The position numbers and the translations under genes were made by a program. Below the pieces are notes generated by a model. The model had not been told where the DNA came from. It searched no databases and saw nothing but the letters and a program-made list of their open reading frames with translations. A DNA stretch of 64,000 bases from Marinomonas lutimaris. Its GTDB lineage: Bacteria > Pseudomonadota > Gammaproteobacteria > Pseudomonadales > Marinomonadaceae. How positions within the stretch are numbered: the stretch's first letter is position 1; each line of letters begins with the position of its first letter. The DNA lies in NCBI RefSeq assembly GCF_019426345.1, contig NZ_JAHLLW010000013.1, positions 56,949 through 120,948 of the forward strand, read 5' to 3'. Positions 52,271-60,994 of this stretch are shown piece after piece.

Positions 52271-52912
52271 CTACCACTCAATTCCGACTTGAGCTTTTAC
52301 ACCATTCGCAAAAGCATGACGTTCATTGGCAATTTTACTGTGGGTATCAACACTGTCTAACAAAACGCGTGGTGCTGTACGGCCTGTCATCATCACATTT
52401 TGATGAGCGGGACGAGCAGCCAACGCAGCGATCAAATCGTCTTCATTTAAATAGCCATATTTATACATGTAGGTAATTTCATCCAACAAAACAAAATGCA
52501 CACTTGGGTCAGACAATACACTTTTAGCTAACGCCCACGCTTGCTCAGCGGCTTCTTTTTCCAATTCTGGGTTACGTGTTTCCCAAGTGAAACCATGTCC
52601 CATGACGTGAAAATCAACTAATGGATGAGAACCAAAGAACAGCTGTTCACCTGTCGCTTTTCGCCCTTTGATAAACTGAATTACCGCACTTTTTTGTCCA
52701 TGTCCCAAAGCACGAGCCATGGTACCAAAGGCGCTAGAACTTTTGCCTTTGCCATTACCAGTTAGCAAGATGGTTACACCACGCTCTTGCGTTGCCGCTG
52801 CAATACGTTGATCAACAACCGCTTTTTTCTTCAACAAACGTGCTTCGTTCTTTTCTGCTTGTTCTGTGCTTTTTTGCTCTGTGACTTTTTGCCCAGGAGA
52901 AGGATCCGTCAT
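52271..52912 (-). CDS. cobO: Cob(I)yrinic acid a,c-diamide adenosyltransferase
   Basis: 213 residues. P-loop LLTGNGKGKSSSAFGTMARAL and the later DEITYMYKYGYL and TGRTAP are typical of CobO/BtuR, the ATP:corrinoid adenosyltransferase. The N-terminal 30 residues are Lys/Glu-rich. The start ATG at 52912 follows AGAGACAAATT; an upstream ATG at 52933 lacks an RBS. It is the 3'-most gene of the cob cluster on this strand. Confidence 0.88.
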   Translation of the reverse strand: MTDPSPGQKVTEQKSTEQAEKNEARLLKKKAVVDQRIAAATQERGVTILLTGNGKGKSSSAFGTMARALGHGQKSAVIQFIKGRKATGEQLFFGSHPLVDFHVMGHGFTWETRNPELEKEAAEQAWALAKSVLSDPSVHFVLLDEITYMYKYGYLNEDDLIAALAARPAHQNVMMTGRTAPRVLLDSVDTHSKIANERHAFANGVKAQVGIEW

Positions 52913-52957
52913 AATTTGTCTCTTTAATGTCATTTTTTGTACTGTTTTTTTCTTATA

Positions 52958-53572
52958 CTACTTTTTCTTGTACAACAACCAACTTGGGTAATACAAATCT
53001 TTATGTATCGCGAACACCCTTAGTATAAAGACTAAAGCGACTGCGTAAATCGAGTTAAACTCATGTGTCGGTACGTTTTTTTCAAGTAGCACTAATAACA
53101 AGGCGCCTAAGAATGCTGGTGTTGCGTAAAATTCTCGCCCCAACACCAAAGGTGGACGATGGCTCAAAATATCACGAATAATACCGCCAGCCACACCAGT
53201 AATAATACCCATAGTGATAGCAATCGTTGGCGGGAAACCTAAATTTAACACTTTCTCCGTTGCTACTACGGTAAAAAGCGCCAGACCAAAAGAGTCTGCA
53301 TAATGGAAAACGGTTTGCCTATCTTCAATAAATCGCACCGTAAAAAACGCCAAAGCAGAAGATAAAAATGCCACCCACAAATAAGAGGTGTCTTCAACCC
53401 AATAAACCGTTTCCACCGATAAAACCGTGTCTCGAATCGTACCGCCACCCAATGACGTCACCATACCAAGAAATACCACGCTAAAAAGATCCATGTCTTT
53501 TTTGCCGGACGAAATAACCCCTGTGATTGCAAACGCAGCAATCCCAAACATACCCAAAAGATATAGCAACAT
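52958..53572 (-). CDS. TRIC cation-channel family (YicG/UPF0126) membrane protein
   Basis: 204 residues with about seven TM segments and the repeated SLGGGTIRDTVLS ... VAGGIIRDILSHRPP glycine-rich motif of bacterial TRIC-like channels (UPF0126). It conducts monovalent cations in studied homologues. Inserted between cobC and cobO without an obvious RBS. No direct B12 role is known. Confidence 0.85.
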   Translation of the reverse strand: MLLYLLGMFGIAAFAITGVISSGKKDMDLFSVVFLGMVTSLGGGTIRDTVLSVETVYWVEDTSYLWVAFLSSALAFFTVRFIEDRQTVFHYADSFGLALFTVVATEKVLNLGFPPTIAITMGIITGVAGGIIRDILSHRPPLVLGREFYATPAFLGALLLVLLEKNVPTHEFNSIYAVALVFILRVFAIHKDLYYPSWLLYKKK

Positions 53573-53650
53573 TTTTTATTGATTCTCAATCGAACTTAAG
53601 ACGATCTGGCGAATACCAAATCCAACATTAAAAGGCACTCGTTACTGACT

Positions 53651-54235
53651 CTATACCCAGTCACCAGCACCCAAACGCTTTAACATGACAAAATCCCCTT
53701 GAATGGAAAACTCCGTCAAACTGCTGAAGCCTACATCAATTCGGTGACATTGATCCAAAGGCCATTGGCATAGCATGCAGACAAACACCTTGATGACACC
53801 AGAATGAGCAACTAATACACAGCTCTCCATCGGCAAATCTTTTACCGACAGCCACCATTGCCAAACACGATCTGCCACAACTTGCAGCGACTCGCCATTA
53901 TAAGGCGCTGAATGCACAATGTCGCCAGCCCAAAGATCTATTTCTTGCTTTGGAATATCTTGCCAACACAGCCCTTCCCAATCGCCAAAATCCAGTTCTT
54001 TTAGTGCGTCAACAACTTGTGATTTACCATCACCAATATGTTCAGCTAATCGTGCTGCTCGGCTTAACGGACTGTGAAAACACACATTTGATTCACCATC
54101 AAATTCGATCGACAAGGCATTTTTTAATGCTTGTGCTCCCTCTTCCCAACCATCGACAAGTGGCACATCCATATCACCGTAACACAGACCTTTCTTAACC
54201 TCTGGCCTTGGATGTCGAATCAAATAAAGCTTCAC
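53651..54235 (-). CDS. cobC: Alpha-ribazole-5'-phosphate phosphatase (CobC)
   Basis: 194 residues. Histidine phosphatase fold: YLIRHPRPEV (RHxR-like), SPLSRAARLAEHIGDGKS and VLVAHSGVIKVFV (second His). Contextually CobC, which dephosphorylates alpha-ribazole phosphate in B12 synthesis. The start is GTG at 54235 with GTGA overlap to the cobS stop; a longer frame starts at 54256 inside cobS. Confidence 0.86.
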   Translation of the reverse strand: MKLYLIRHPRPEVKKGLCYGDMDVPLVDGWEEGAQALKNALSIEFDGESNVCFHSPLSRAARLAEHIGDGKSQVVDALKELDFGDWEGLCWQDIPKQEIDLWAGDIVHSAPYNGESLQVVADRVWQWWLSVKDLPMESCVLVAHSGVIKVFVCMLCQWPLDQCHRIDVGFSSLTEFSIQGDFVMLKRLGAGDWV

Positions 54236-55017
54236 GAATAAGACACCAACAGACACAAGACAACAAATATTTCGCCTATCTGTTCGCTTGCCCCCAATGT
54301 ATCGCCATTAAAGCCATCAATTTTTTTACGCAAATAAAGGCGCATCAAAAAGACTAAAACCGCTGCAAAAACAAAGGTAAGAATCAAATCGAACAAATTA
54401 AATGCCAACATACCAAGCAACAAGCAAGGCAACAAAGCCACCAGCCACTGGCTAGGTTCTAACTTAGCAATCATGCTCGATGCCTTACTTTGCCCCATGG
54501 TTACATAATCTAGTGTATTCATTAACACCAGAGGTATGAATCGAGCAATAACATGCACCACACACCAACCGCTTAAGGTATAAATAAAACCTAAAAACGA
54601 GTCCGGAATGATCTGCAACCATTCACTAAGCAACAACCATTTCAGTGTTAAGGAAAACCAAATAGACAAGGCGGCATAACTGCCAATGCGCGAATCTTTC
54701 ATGATCGACAAGCGTTGCTCTTTATCCCAACCGCCAACCAAACCATCACAACTGTCCATCAGACCATCTTCGTGAAATCCACCGGTTAATAACACCGCGG
54801 TCAACAACATAAAAAGCGCTTGCAAAGACGTCGACCAATCAAACCATAATGGCCAAGCGCTCAGTAAACCGACAACCAAACCAATCCATGATAAAAAGCA
54901 CACCGCTGGGATGTGCTTTATGTCATCACTCCAATCCACCTTCAGTGGGATTCGAGTATAAGTAACAAGGCTACGTTTAAAGCCTTGCCAATAAGGGCCA
55001 ATAATCATGCCTTTCAT
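54232..55017 (-). CDS. cobS: Adenosylcobinamide-GDP ribazoletransferase CobS
   Basis: 261 residues with several TM segments and the CobS motif GGFHEDGLMDSCDGLVGGWDK (Asp-rich, metal-binding). It joins adenosylcobinamide-GDP with alpha-ribazole to make adenosylcobalamin in the inner membrane. The stop overlaps the cobC start. Two nearby Met codons (55017, 55008) are possible starts. Confidence 0.92.
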   Translation of the reverse strand: MKGMIIGPYWQGFKRSLVTYTRIPLKVDWSDDIKHIPAVCFLSWIGLVVGLLSAWPLWFDWSTSLQALFMLLTAVLLTGGFHEDGLMDSCDGLVGGWDKEQRLSIMKDSRIGSYAALSIWFSLTLKWLLLSEWLQIIPDSFLGFIYTLSGWCVVHVIARFIPLVLMNTLDYVTMGQSKASSMIAKLEPSQWLVALLPCLLLGMLAFNLFDLILTFVFAAVLVFLMRLYLRKKIDGFNGDTLGASEQIGEIFVVLCLLVSYS

Positions 55018-55076
55018 CTTTGTTTTTACTAACCTAGTTATTTATATAGTTGGCCAATAGCCTATTTGAACGAAAG

Positions 55077-56138
55077 CTATTTAGAATCACTCACACCAGC
55101 ACTTTCAAAGCTCGCCATCTTATTCAAAAACAGACACGCACTGTTGATTAATGGATAAGCTAAAATAGCACCAGAACCTTCGCCCAAACGCAGATCAAGT
55201 GACAAAATAGGTTCCGCATTCAAATGATCAAGTAGCAACTTGTGAGCTTTTTCATTCGATTGATGAGCAAAAGCAGCATACTCACGCACATTAGGCGCAA
55301 CCTTTTGCGCAAACAGCAAAGCCACTGAACAGATAAAACCATCCACCACGAAGGCCGTCTGGCGCTGAGCCGATTGCAACATAGCACCAGCCATCGCCAA
55401 AATTTCAAAACCACCGACCTGTTCCGCGAGAGTTTGGGCACTCCAGTCAGACATCATCTGGCCAGTTTCTTGTTCTGCACGCTTTAGTGATTGCTCAATA
55501 ATCTGCGCCTTATGGGAAACCCCAGCAATGTCCAATCCAGTGCCACGTCCAGTGCTGTCTATCGCGCTAACACCAATTAATGCCGTCATCATGCAAGAAG
55601 ACACACAAGTGTTACCAATGCCCATTTCACCAAACATCAACAAGTTCACGCCATCATCAATAGCAAGATTGGCTTCGTCAACACCCGCTTGAATCGCTTG
55701 TTCAAGTTGCTGAGTTGTCATTGCTGCTTGTTGACTAAAGTCTTTCGACGAAAAGGCAACTTTGCGCGCACCTAATAAAGGATGCGCAGCTAATTCTGCA
55801 TTCACACCTACATCAACAATTCGCAGCGGCACATTATGTTGCTCACAAAAAACACTCACAGCAGCACCGCCCATCAAGAAGTTCATCACCATTTGTGGTG
55901 TTACTTCTTGAGGAAACAAACTAATGCCCTGTGCGACAACACCATGATCAGCTGCAAAGATGATCATCTTAGGTTTTGACGTATCTGGCGTTAACGTTTG
56001 CTGAATTTTACCAAGCTGAAAAGCAATGTTTTCCAACTCGCCCAGCGCACCTAACGGTTTAGTTTTGTTATCAATTTTGTGTTGTAACTGTTCGGCAATA
56101 ACAGCCGAAGGTGCCGGAATATTAAATTGCTTAAACAA
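55077..56138 (-). CDS. cobT: Nicotinate-nucleotide:dimethylbenzimidazole phosphoribosyltransferase CobT
   Basis: 353 residues. KPLGALGELENIAFQLGKIQ at the N terminus, FAADHGVVAQGISLFPQEVT in the middle, and LRLGEGSGAILAYPL with the catalytic Glu near the C terminus. It activates 5,6-dimethylbenzimidazole, the BluB product, to alpha-ribazole phosphate. TTG start behind AAGGGGCACAAAGCC, 13 bp after rlmB, so translation and transcription are linked to the upstream gene. Confidence 0.93.
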   Translation of the reverse strand: MFKQFNIPAPSAVIAEQLQHKIDNKTKPLGALGELENIAFQLGKIQQTLTPDTSKPKMIIFAADHGVVAQGISLFPQEVTPQMVMNFLMGGAAVSVFCEQHNVPLRIVDVGVNAELAAHPLLGARKVAFSSKDFSQQAAMTTQQLEQAIQAGVDEANLAIDDGVNLLMFGEMGIGNTCVSSCMMTALIGVSAIDSTGRGTGLDIAGVSHKAQIIEQSLKRAEQETGQMMSDWSAQTLAEQVGGFEILAMAGAMLQSAQRQTAFVVDGFICSVALLFAQKVAPNVREYAAFAHQSNEKAHKLLLDHLNAEPILSLDLRLGEGSGAILAYPLINSACLFLNKMASFESAGVSDSK

Positions 56139-56151
56139 GGCTTTGTGCCCC

Positions 56152-56919
56152 TTAACCTTTGGCCTTAACAGCGCGTTGACGCACTACTTCGTAGAGACAA
56201 ACACCGGTCGCTACTGACACATTCAAACTAGAAACCACACCAGCCATAGGCAGTTTCACTAAATAATCACATTGCTCACGAGTCAAACGACGCATGCCAT
56301 CTCCTTCTGCGCCCATAACAATCGCCGTCGGAATGGTTAAGTCTTGCTCGTAAATAGTTTGTGTCGCTTCGCCAGCCGTGCCAAAGATCCACACACCTTG
56401 GTCCTGCAACTTCTTCATGGTGCGAGCAAGGTTGGTCACTGCATACACAGGAATGCTTTCAGCGGCACCGCAAGCGACTTTGCTTACCGTTGCATTCAAA
56501 GGCGCAGAATTATCCTTTGGCATCACAACCGCATGAGCGCCAGCTGCGTCAGCACTACGCAAACAAGCACCCAAATTATGCGGATCTGTCACGCCATCTA
56601 GAATAATGATCAACGGCGTTTCATCTAAACCCGCGATTAGCGTATGCAAGTCTGCTTCATTACCCGCTTTGTTCATTGTGGTATAAGCGACAACACCTTG
56701 GTGAACCACACGATCTTTATTTGAGGTAAACAATTGATCGAGATCGCGGCGGGCAACAACGCTATGACGCACTTTATTTGCCTTACAAAGCTGCATTAAG
56801 CGCTGAGTTTTCTTATCGTCACGGCCTTCTTGAAAACGCACTTCTTTGATACGTTCTGGCTGTTGGTTCAACGCATTTTCCACGGCATGTATGCCGTATA
56901 TCCATTCTAAATCTGACAT
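56152..56919 (-). CDS. rlmB: 23S rRNA (guanosine-2251-2'-O)-methyltransferase RlmB
   Basis: 255 residues with an N-terminal substrate-binding domain and a SpoU-type knot: LDGVTDPHNLGACLRSADAA, VMGAEGDGMRRLTREQCDYL, VKLPMAGVVSSLNVSVATGV. It methylates G2251 of 23S rRNA. rnr-rlmB order is the usual gammaproteobacterial arrangement. cobT follows 13 bp downstream. Confidence 0.93.
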   Translation of the reverse strand: MSDLEWIYGIHAVENALNQQPERIKEVRFQEGRDDKKTQRLMQLCKANKVRHSVVARRDLDQLFTSNKDRVVHQGVVAYTTMNKAGNEADLHTLIAGLDETPLIIILDGVTDPHNLGACLRSADAAGAHAVVMPKDNSAPLNATVSKVACGAAESIPVYAVTNLARTMKKLQDQGVWIFGTAGEATQTIYEQDLTIPTAIVMGAEGDGMRRLTREQCDYLVKLPMAGVVSSLNVSVATGVCLYEVVRQRAVKAKG

Positions 56920-56937
56920 CTTTTACTCTATTAATTT

Positions 56938-56953
56938 GGGGGCATACGCCCCC
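56938..56953. terminator. GC-rich hairpin between rnr and rlmB
   Basis: GGGGGC-ATAC-GCCCCC is a 6-bp stem with a 4-nt loop, without a clear T run on the minus strand. It may attenuate transcription from rnr into rlmB. Confidence 0.5.
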
Positions 56954-57007
56954 CTTTTACTCATCTAGAAAGTTATTCATCTATAAAGCTCAGTTCACAG
57001 CTTCAGA

Positions 57008-59578
57008 TCAGTCTTTTGCTTTTGGCTTAGCGTTGCTCTTTTTCGGCTTTTTCGGCTTTTTCGTTTTTTTAGCCGCTGCCGTTGGCTTACCATTTGCCGA
57101 AACAGTACCCGACTTTTTCTGTCTGATACGTTTGCCTTTAGAAGCCGGCGAACGACGCTTTTTCTTCGCCTTGCCATCCGACTCTTTAGCCTCTGATTTG
57201 CCATCTTTCGACTTATCGCCTTCTACTTTGGCGGCAGACTTAGGCTTAGGTCGACCACCCAATTCAATAGGCGGCAACTGAGCTAATTGCATTTCAAGCT
57301 CCGACATTTCGTTGCGTTCCACTTTTTTACGTGGTTGACGCGCAGCGCTTTCGTCCAAACTCAAATCAATCTTACGCTGTTCCAAGTTCACATTAGACAC
57401 TCGAACTTTCAAGGTATCGCCAAGACGGAACACTCGACCCGTTCGTTCACCAATAATCGCCTGATGCTCCATGTCGTGAACAAAGTAATCTTGTCCAAGC
57501 CCTGAAATATGCACCAAACCATCGACAAACAAACCTTGTAGCTCAACGAACAAACCAAACGAGGTCACAGCAGTAACAACACCATCAAACGGTTCGCCCA
57601 AATGCTGTTCAACGTATTGGCATTTCAACCAAGCTTCTACATCACGGGTTGCTTCATCAGCACGGCGCTCAGTCAAGGAACAAGAATCCCCTAAACCATC
57701 CATATCGGCGTGATTGTAACCATAGATTTTGCGTTCTTTCAGTTCTGGGCTACCTGCCACACGATGGGCCTGACGCACGGCTGGACGACCTTCACCACGA
57801 ATCAAGTAACGGATCGCGCGGTGAACCAACAAATCTGGGTAACGACGAATTGGCGACGTAAAGTGCGTATAAGCTTCGTAATTCAAACCAAAGTGGCCCA
57901 AATTATCCGCTTGATATACAGCCTGAGACATAGAGCGCAGCATCATGGTCTGAATACTACGAGCATCCGCTCGATCTTTAATGCTTTCAGACAATGCCGC
58001 GTAATCTGCTGGCGTCGGTTTCGTACCGCCGGTCAACTCTAGACCTAGCAAACCAAGGTAAGTACGCAAGGTTAACAAACGGTCGTCTTTTGGCCCTTCG
58101 TGAACACGGAACAAGGCAGGCAAATCTGCAGTAATCAACAATTCTGCTGCCGCCACGTTGGCGCACAACATACATTCTTCAATCAGTTTATGAGCGTCGT
58201 TACGTTCAACTGGAATAATGTGTTCAATCTTAGAATTCTCGTCGAATACCATGCGGGTTTCGATGGTATCGAATTCCATCGCACCGCGTTCATCACGAGC
58301 GCCTTTTAACACATGATACAAACCGTTTAAATCATCGATGTGTGACACGATAGACGCATAACGCTCACGAAGTTCAATACCTTGCTCTTCTGGCTCGTCG
58401 TCGATCATTTTCGCGACTTTGCTGTAGGTTAGACGAGCATGAGAGCGGATAATACCTTCATAAAACTTGAAGCCGCGCATCTTGCCTTTCGTCGTCAAAG
58501 ACACTTCCGCCACCATCGCCAAACGATCTACATCTGGGTTAAGTGAACACAAACCATTCGACAAAACTTCCGGCAACATAGGGATAACACGACCTGGGAA
58601 ATAGACCGAGTTACCACGAACAATCGCTTCTTCATCTAGCGCAGTGCCTTTCTTCACATAGTGGGAAACGTCGGCAATGGCAACAAACAACTTCCAACCG
58701 CCCGGTGTTTTTTCACAATATACCGCGTCATCAAAGTCACGCGCGTCTTCACCATCGATAGTAACAAAAGGTGTATCACGTAAATCAACACGATGTTCTT
58801 TGTCTTCTTCAGCAACTTCTGTGGTGAAGTTTTTAATTTGTTTTTCAACCGCAGCTGGCCACTCGTTAGGAATTTCATAACGGTGCATTGCTACTTCGAT
58901 TTCAACACCTGGCGCCATAAAGTCACCAAGGACTTTTTTCACCAAGCCTTGAGCTGGTTTACCGCGCTCAGCGTAGCTAACAATTTCCGCCAACACATAT
59001 TGACCATGCTTTGGCGTTAAGCCAGAGTCAGTGGTGATCAAGATATCTTGAGCGATACGTGGATTCTCTGGTGTCACGAAAGCCGTGCGGCTCTCTTCAT
59101 AATATCGGCCAACAAGTTGCGTGTGCTTACGTTCTAGCACCTCAACCACGACACCATCTAAGCGACCTTTAACGCTACGACCAGAAAGGCGTGCTTTTAC
59201 TTTATCGCCATCCATCACGTTCTGCATTTGACGGGCAGACAGGAAAATATCGTCATCGCTTTGACGCAATAAGAAACCATGACCTTCTTTATTGCCTTGA
59301 ACGTAACCTTCGATCAGATCACTTTCTAAAATCGGCGAGTATTCGTCATTTTGGTTGCTGGTCATTTGACTGTCTCGGCACATAGCGATGAGACGACGAC
59401 GGAGGGCTTCGATTTCGTCTTCGCCAGTCAGCGAAAACTCTTTGCATAAATCTAAGTGACCCATGCTTTTATTTTGGGTGGCAAGAAACTCTAGAATGAA
59501 TTCACGGCTTGGTACGGGATTATCGTACTTAGACGCTTCTCGCTGCATGTGTGGATCGTTAATTTTTTTATTACTCAA
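57008..59578 (-). CDS. rnr: Ribonuclease R (VacB)
   Basis: 856 residues from TTG (AAGGA upstream), which gives an N terminus matching E. coli RNase R around REASKYDNPVPSREFILEFL; a later ATG at 59548 lacks an RBS. Cold-shock domains lie near 60-230, the RNB catalytic domain has VTIDGEDARDFDDAVYC (Asp residues about 278-284), the S1 domain has FDGVVTAVTSFGLFVELQG, and the tail is very Lys/Arg/Ser-rich (KKKRRSPASKGKRIRQKK). It degrades structured RNA 3' to 5'. First gene of the rnr-rlmB-cob order. Confidence 0.93.
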   Translation of the reverse strand: MSNKKINDPHMQREASKYDNPVPSREFILEFLATQNKSMGHLDLCKEFSLTGEDEIEALRRRLIAMCRDSQMTSNQNDEYSPILESDLIEGYVQGNKEGHGFLLRQSDDDIFLSARQMQNVMDGDKVKARLSGRSVKGRLDGVVVEVLERKHTQLVGRYYEESRTAFVTPENPRIAQDILITTDSGLTPKHGQYVLAEIVSYAERGKPAQGLVKKVLGDFMAPGVEIEVAMHRYEIPNEWPAAVEKQIKNFTTEVAEEDKEHRVDLRDTPFVTIDGEDARDFDDAVYCEKTPGGWKLFVAIADVSHYVKKGTALDEEAIVRGNSVYFPGRVIPMLPEVLSNGLCSLNPDVDRLAMVAEVSLTTKGKMRGFKFYEGIIRSHARLTYSKVAKMIDDEPEEQGIELRERYASIVSHIDDLNGLYHVLKGARDERGAMEFDTIETRMVFDENSKIEHIIPVERNDAHKLIEECMLCANVAAAELLITADLPALFRVHEGPKDDRLLTLRTYLGLLGLELTGGTKPTPADYAALSESIKDRADARSIQTMMLRSMSQAVYQADNLGHFGLNYEAYTHFTSPIRRYPDLLVHRAIRYLIRGEGRPAVRQAHRVAGSPELKERKIYGYNHADMDGLGDSCSLTERRADEATRDVEAWLKCQYVEQHLGEPFDGVVTAVTSFGLFVELQGLFVDGLVHISGLGQDYFVHDMEHQAIIGERTGRVFRLGDTLKVRVSNVNLEQRKIDLSLDESAARQPRKKVERNEMSELEMQLAQLPPIELGGRPKPKSAAKVEGDKSKDGKSEAKESDGKAKKKRRSPASKGKRIRQKKSGTVSANGKPTAAAKKTKKPKKPKKSNAKPKAKD

Positions 59579-59970
59579 TGTATTTTTATCCTTGGTTTTT
59601 TCAATAAGACGCCCTTTTATAAAATAGAAATATGAACATCTCACTATTTAGAACATTTGCAGTACTCGCTATCGCTTCTGATAAGCCACTTAATGCGAGT
59701 CACTGTCGCGCTCAATTAATCGTCATTATAGAGCATATTAACCAAATACTCTGCAAGTTAGCGCAGCTCTTAGCATTATCTGCACACTCTCTTCGAGTAA
59801 ATTTGGTAATTACACAACAAATAGCCCTTATGACTCGATATTTGTCTGTCTTTTACAAGCATTTGTAATGCCATTTTGGCCTAAGCGAAATATTTTCATT
59901 ACTTAATTGTCTAAATTTCAAGCAAAAACGATGAACCCATCGAATTATCTGATCATTCCGCCAAGTATTT
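59579..59970 (-). other. Gene-free region upstream of rnr
   Basis: 392 bp between the rnr start and the ppsR stop, both on the minus strand. I see no tRNA, repeat or terminator. A TATAAT-like hexamer occurs on the minus strand near 59730 without a good -35. An open frame on the plus strand (59632-59868) has no recognisable family and no RBS. Confidence 0.5.
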
Positions 59971-60774
59971 TTACTGTCTATGACGCACCAAATCCATTTC
60001 CGCCATCACTTTGGTGGAAATTTCTTCCACAGACAGTTTTGTTGAATTCAAAAAAGGGATGCGTTCTTGGCGATATAAAGACTCCACTTCGTCCACTTCA
60101 TAGCGACATTGGCGAGCCGAGGCATACTTACTCGCCGCCATTCGACCAGTACGAATTTCATGCAACCGCTGAGCGTCTATCGTCAAACCAAATAACTTTT
60201 TCTTATGATCTTTTAACACCTTAGGCAAACCAGGCGTAGAAAAGTCATCTTCGGTAATTGGATAGTTTGCCGCTTTGATACCGTACTGCATCGCCAAATA
60301 CAAACTGGTCGGCGTTTTGCCTGAGCGAGATACACCCAACAAGATAATATCCGCCTCGGCAAAATTCTTCACCGATGCCCCGTCATCATTCGCCAACGCG
60401 TAGTTTATGGCGTCTATTCGGCCATCATAAACGCCCTCTTTCATACCATGGGCTTTCTGTGCTGTCGGCTGGGCTTTCACGCCTAAAGCTTGTTCAATCG
60501 GCGACAATAAATCTCCAAACAAGTTGTAACAATGGCAATCACAAGAATCGATGATATCGCGAATCGTCACATCAGAAATAGTATAAAAAACCAGCAAAGC
60601 AATACCTTGCTGCACTTCCAAATTAATCTGTTGTTTTAAGCCTTCCGCCCGATCTTTAGTACCCAAAAACGGCACACTTTTTGTCTCTACCGCCACATCA
60701 AAAAAGGACAGCATTGCCGACCCAAATACCTCAGCAGTGATCGCTGTCCCGTCCGATACAAAATACACTTTCAT
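59971..60774 (-). CDS. ppsR: PEP synthase regulatory protein (kinase/pyrophosphorylase)
   Basis: 267 residues of the DUF299 family: VYFVSDGTAITAEVFGSAML at the N terminus and the ADP-binding P-loop LLGVSRSGKTPTSLYLAMQY. It inactivates PpsA by ADP-dependent phosphorylation and reactivates it by Pi-dependent phosphorolysis. Divergent from ppsA (220 bp between starts), the usual arrangement in gammaproteobacteria. Confidence 0.93.
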   Translation of the reverse strand: MKVYFVSDGTAITAEVFGSAMLSFFDVAVETKSVPFLGTKDRAEGLKQQINLEVQQGIALLVFYTISDVTIRDIIDSCDCHCYNLFGDLLSPIEQALGVKAQPTAQKAHGMKEGVYDGRIDAINYALANDDGASVKNFAEADIILLGVSRSGKTPTSLYLAMQYGIKAANYPITEDDFSTPGLPKVLKDHKKKLFGLTIDAQRLHEIRTGRMAASKYASARQCRYEVDEVESLYRQERIPFLNSTKLSVEEISTKVMAEMDLVRHRQ

Positions 60775-60994
60775 GCGTTTTTTTCCCGTTTTTGTTGTTA
60801 TCTAACGACATTCGTTTTTTCGATTGAAATAAAACTACATCGAATAATCGATTTTATTCAAAGCAACTACCCTACATACAATGAACCCAGACCGAGCGCT
60901 TTGACAAGAGCACGAAGCAATTTGATAAGTGCCTAATGTCTACTTGGCAAACCAGCCATATTCTTTTAATAAGAAAAAATAATTGGAGTCTCTT

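Noticed and set aside
56995..57204. Arg/Lys-rich minus-strand open frame inside the 3' end of rnr
   Set aside because: A different-frame shadow of the lysine-rich RNase R tail; no independent start signal.
59632..59868. Plus-strand open frame of 78 codons upstream of rnr
   Set aside because: No family resemblance, no RBS, and it would lie antisense in the rnr promoter region.
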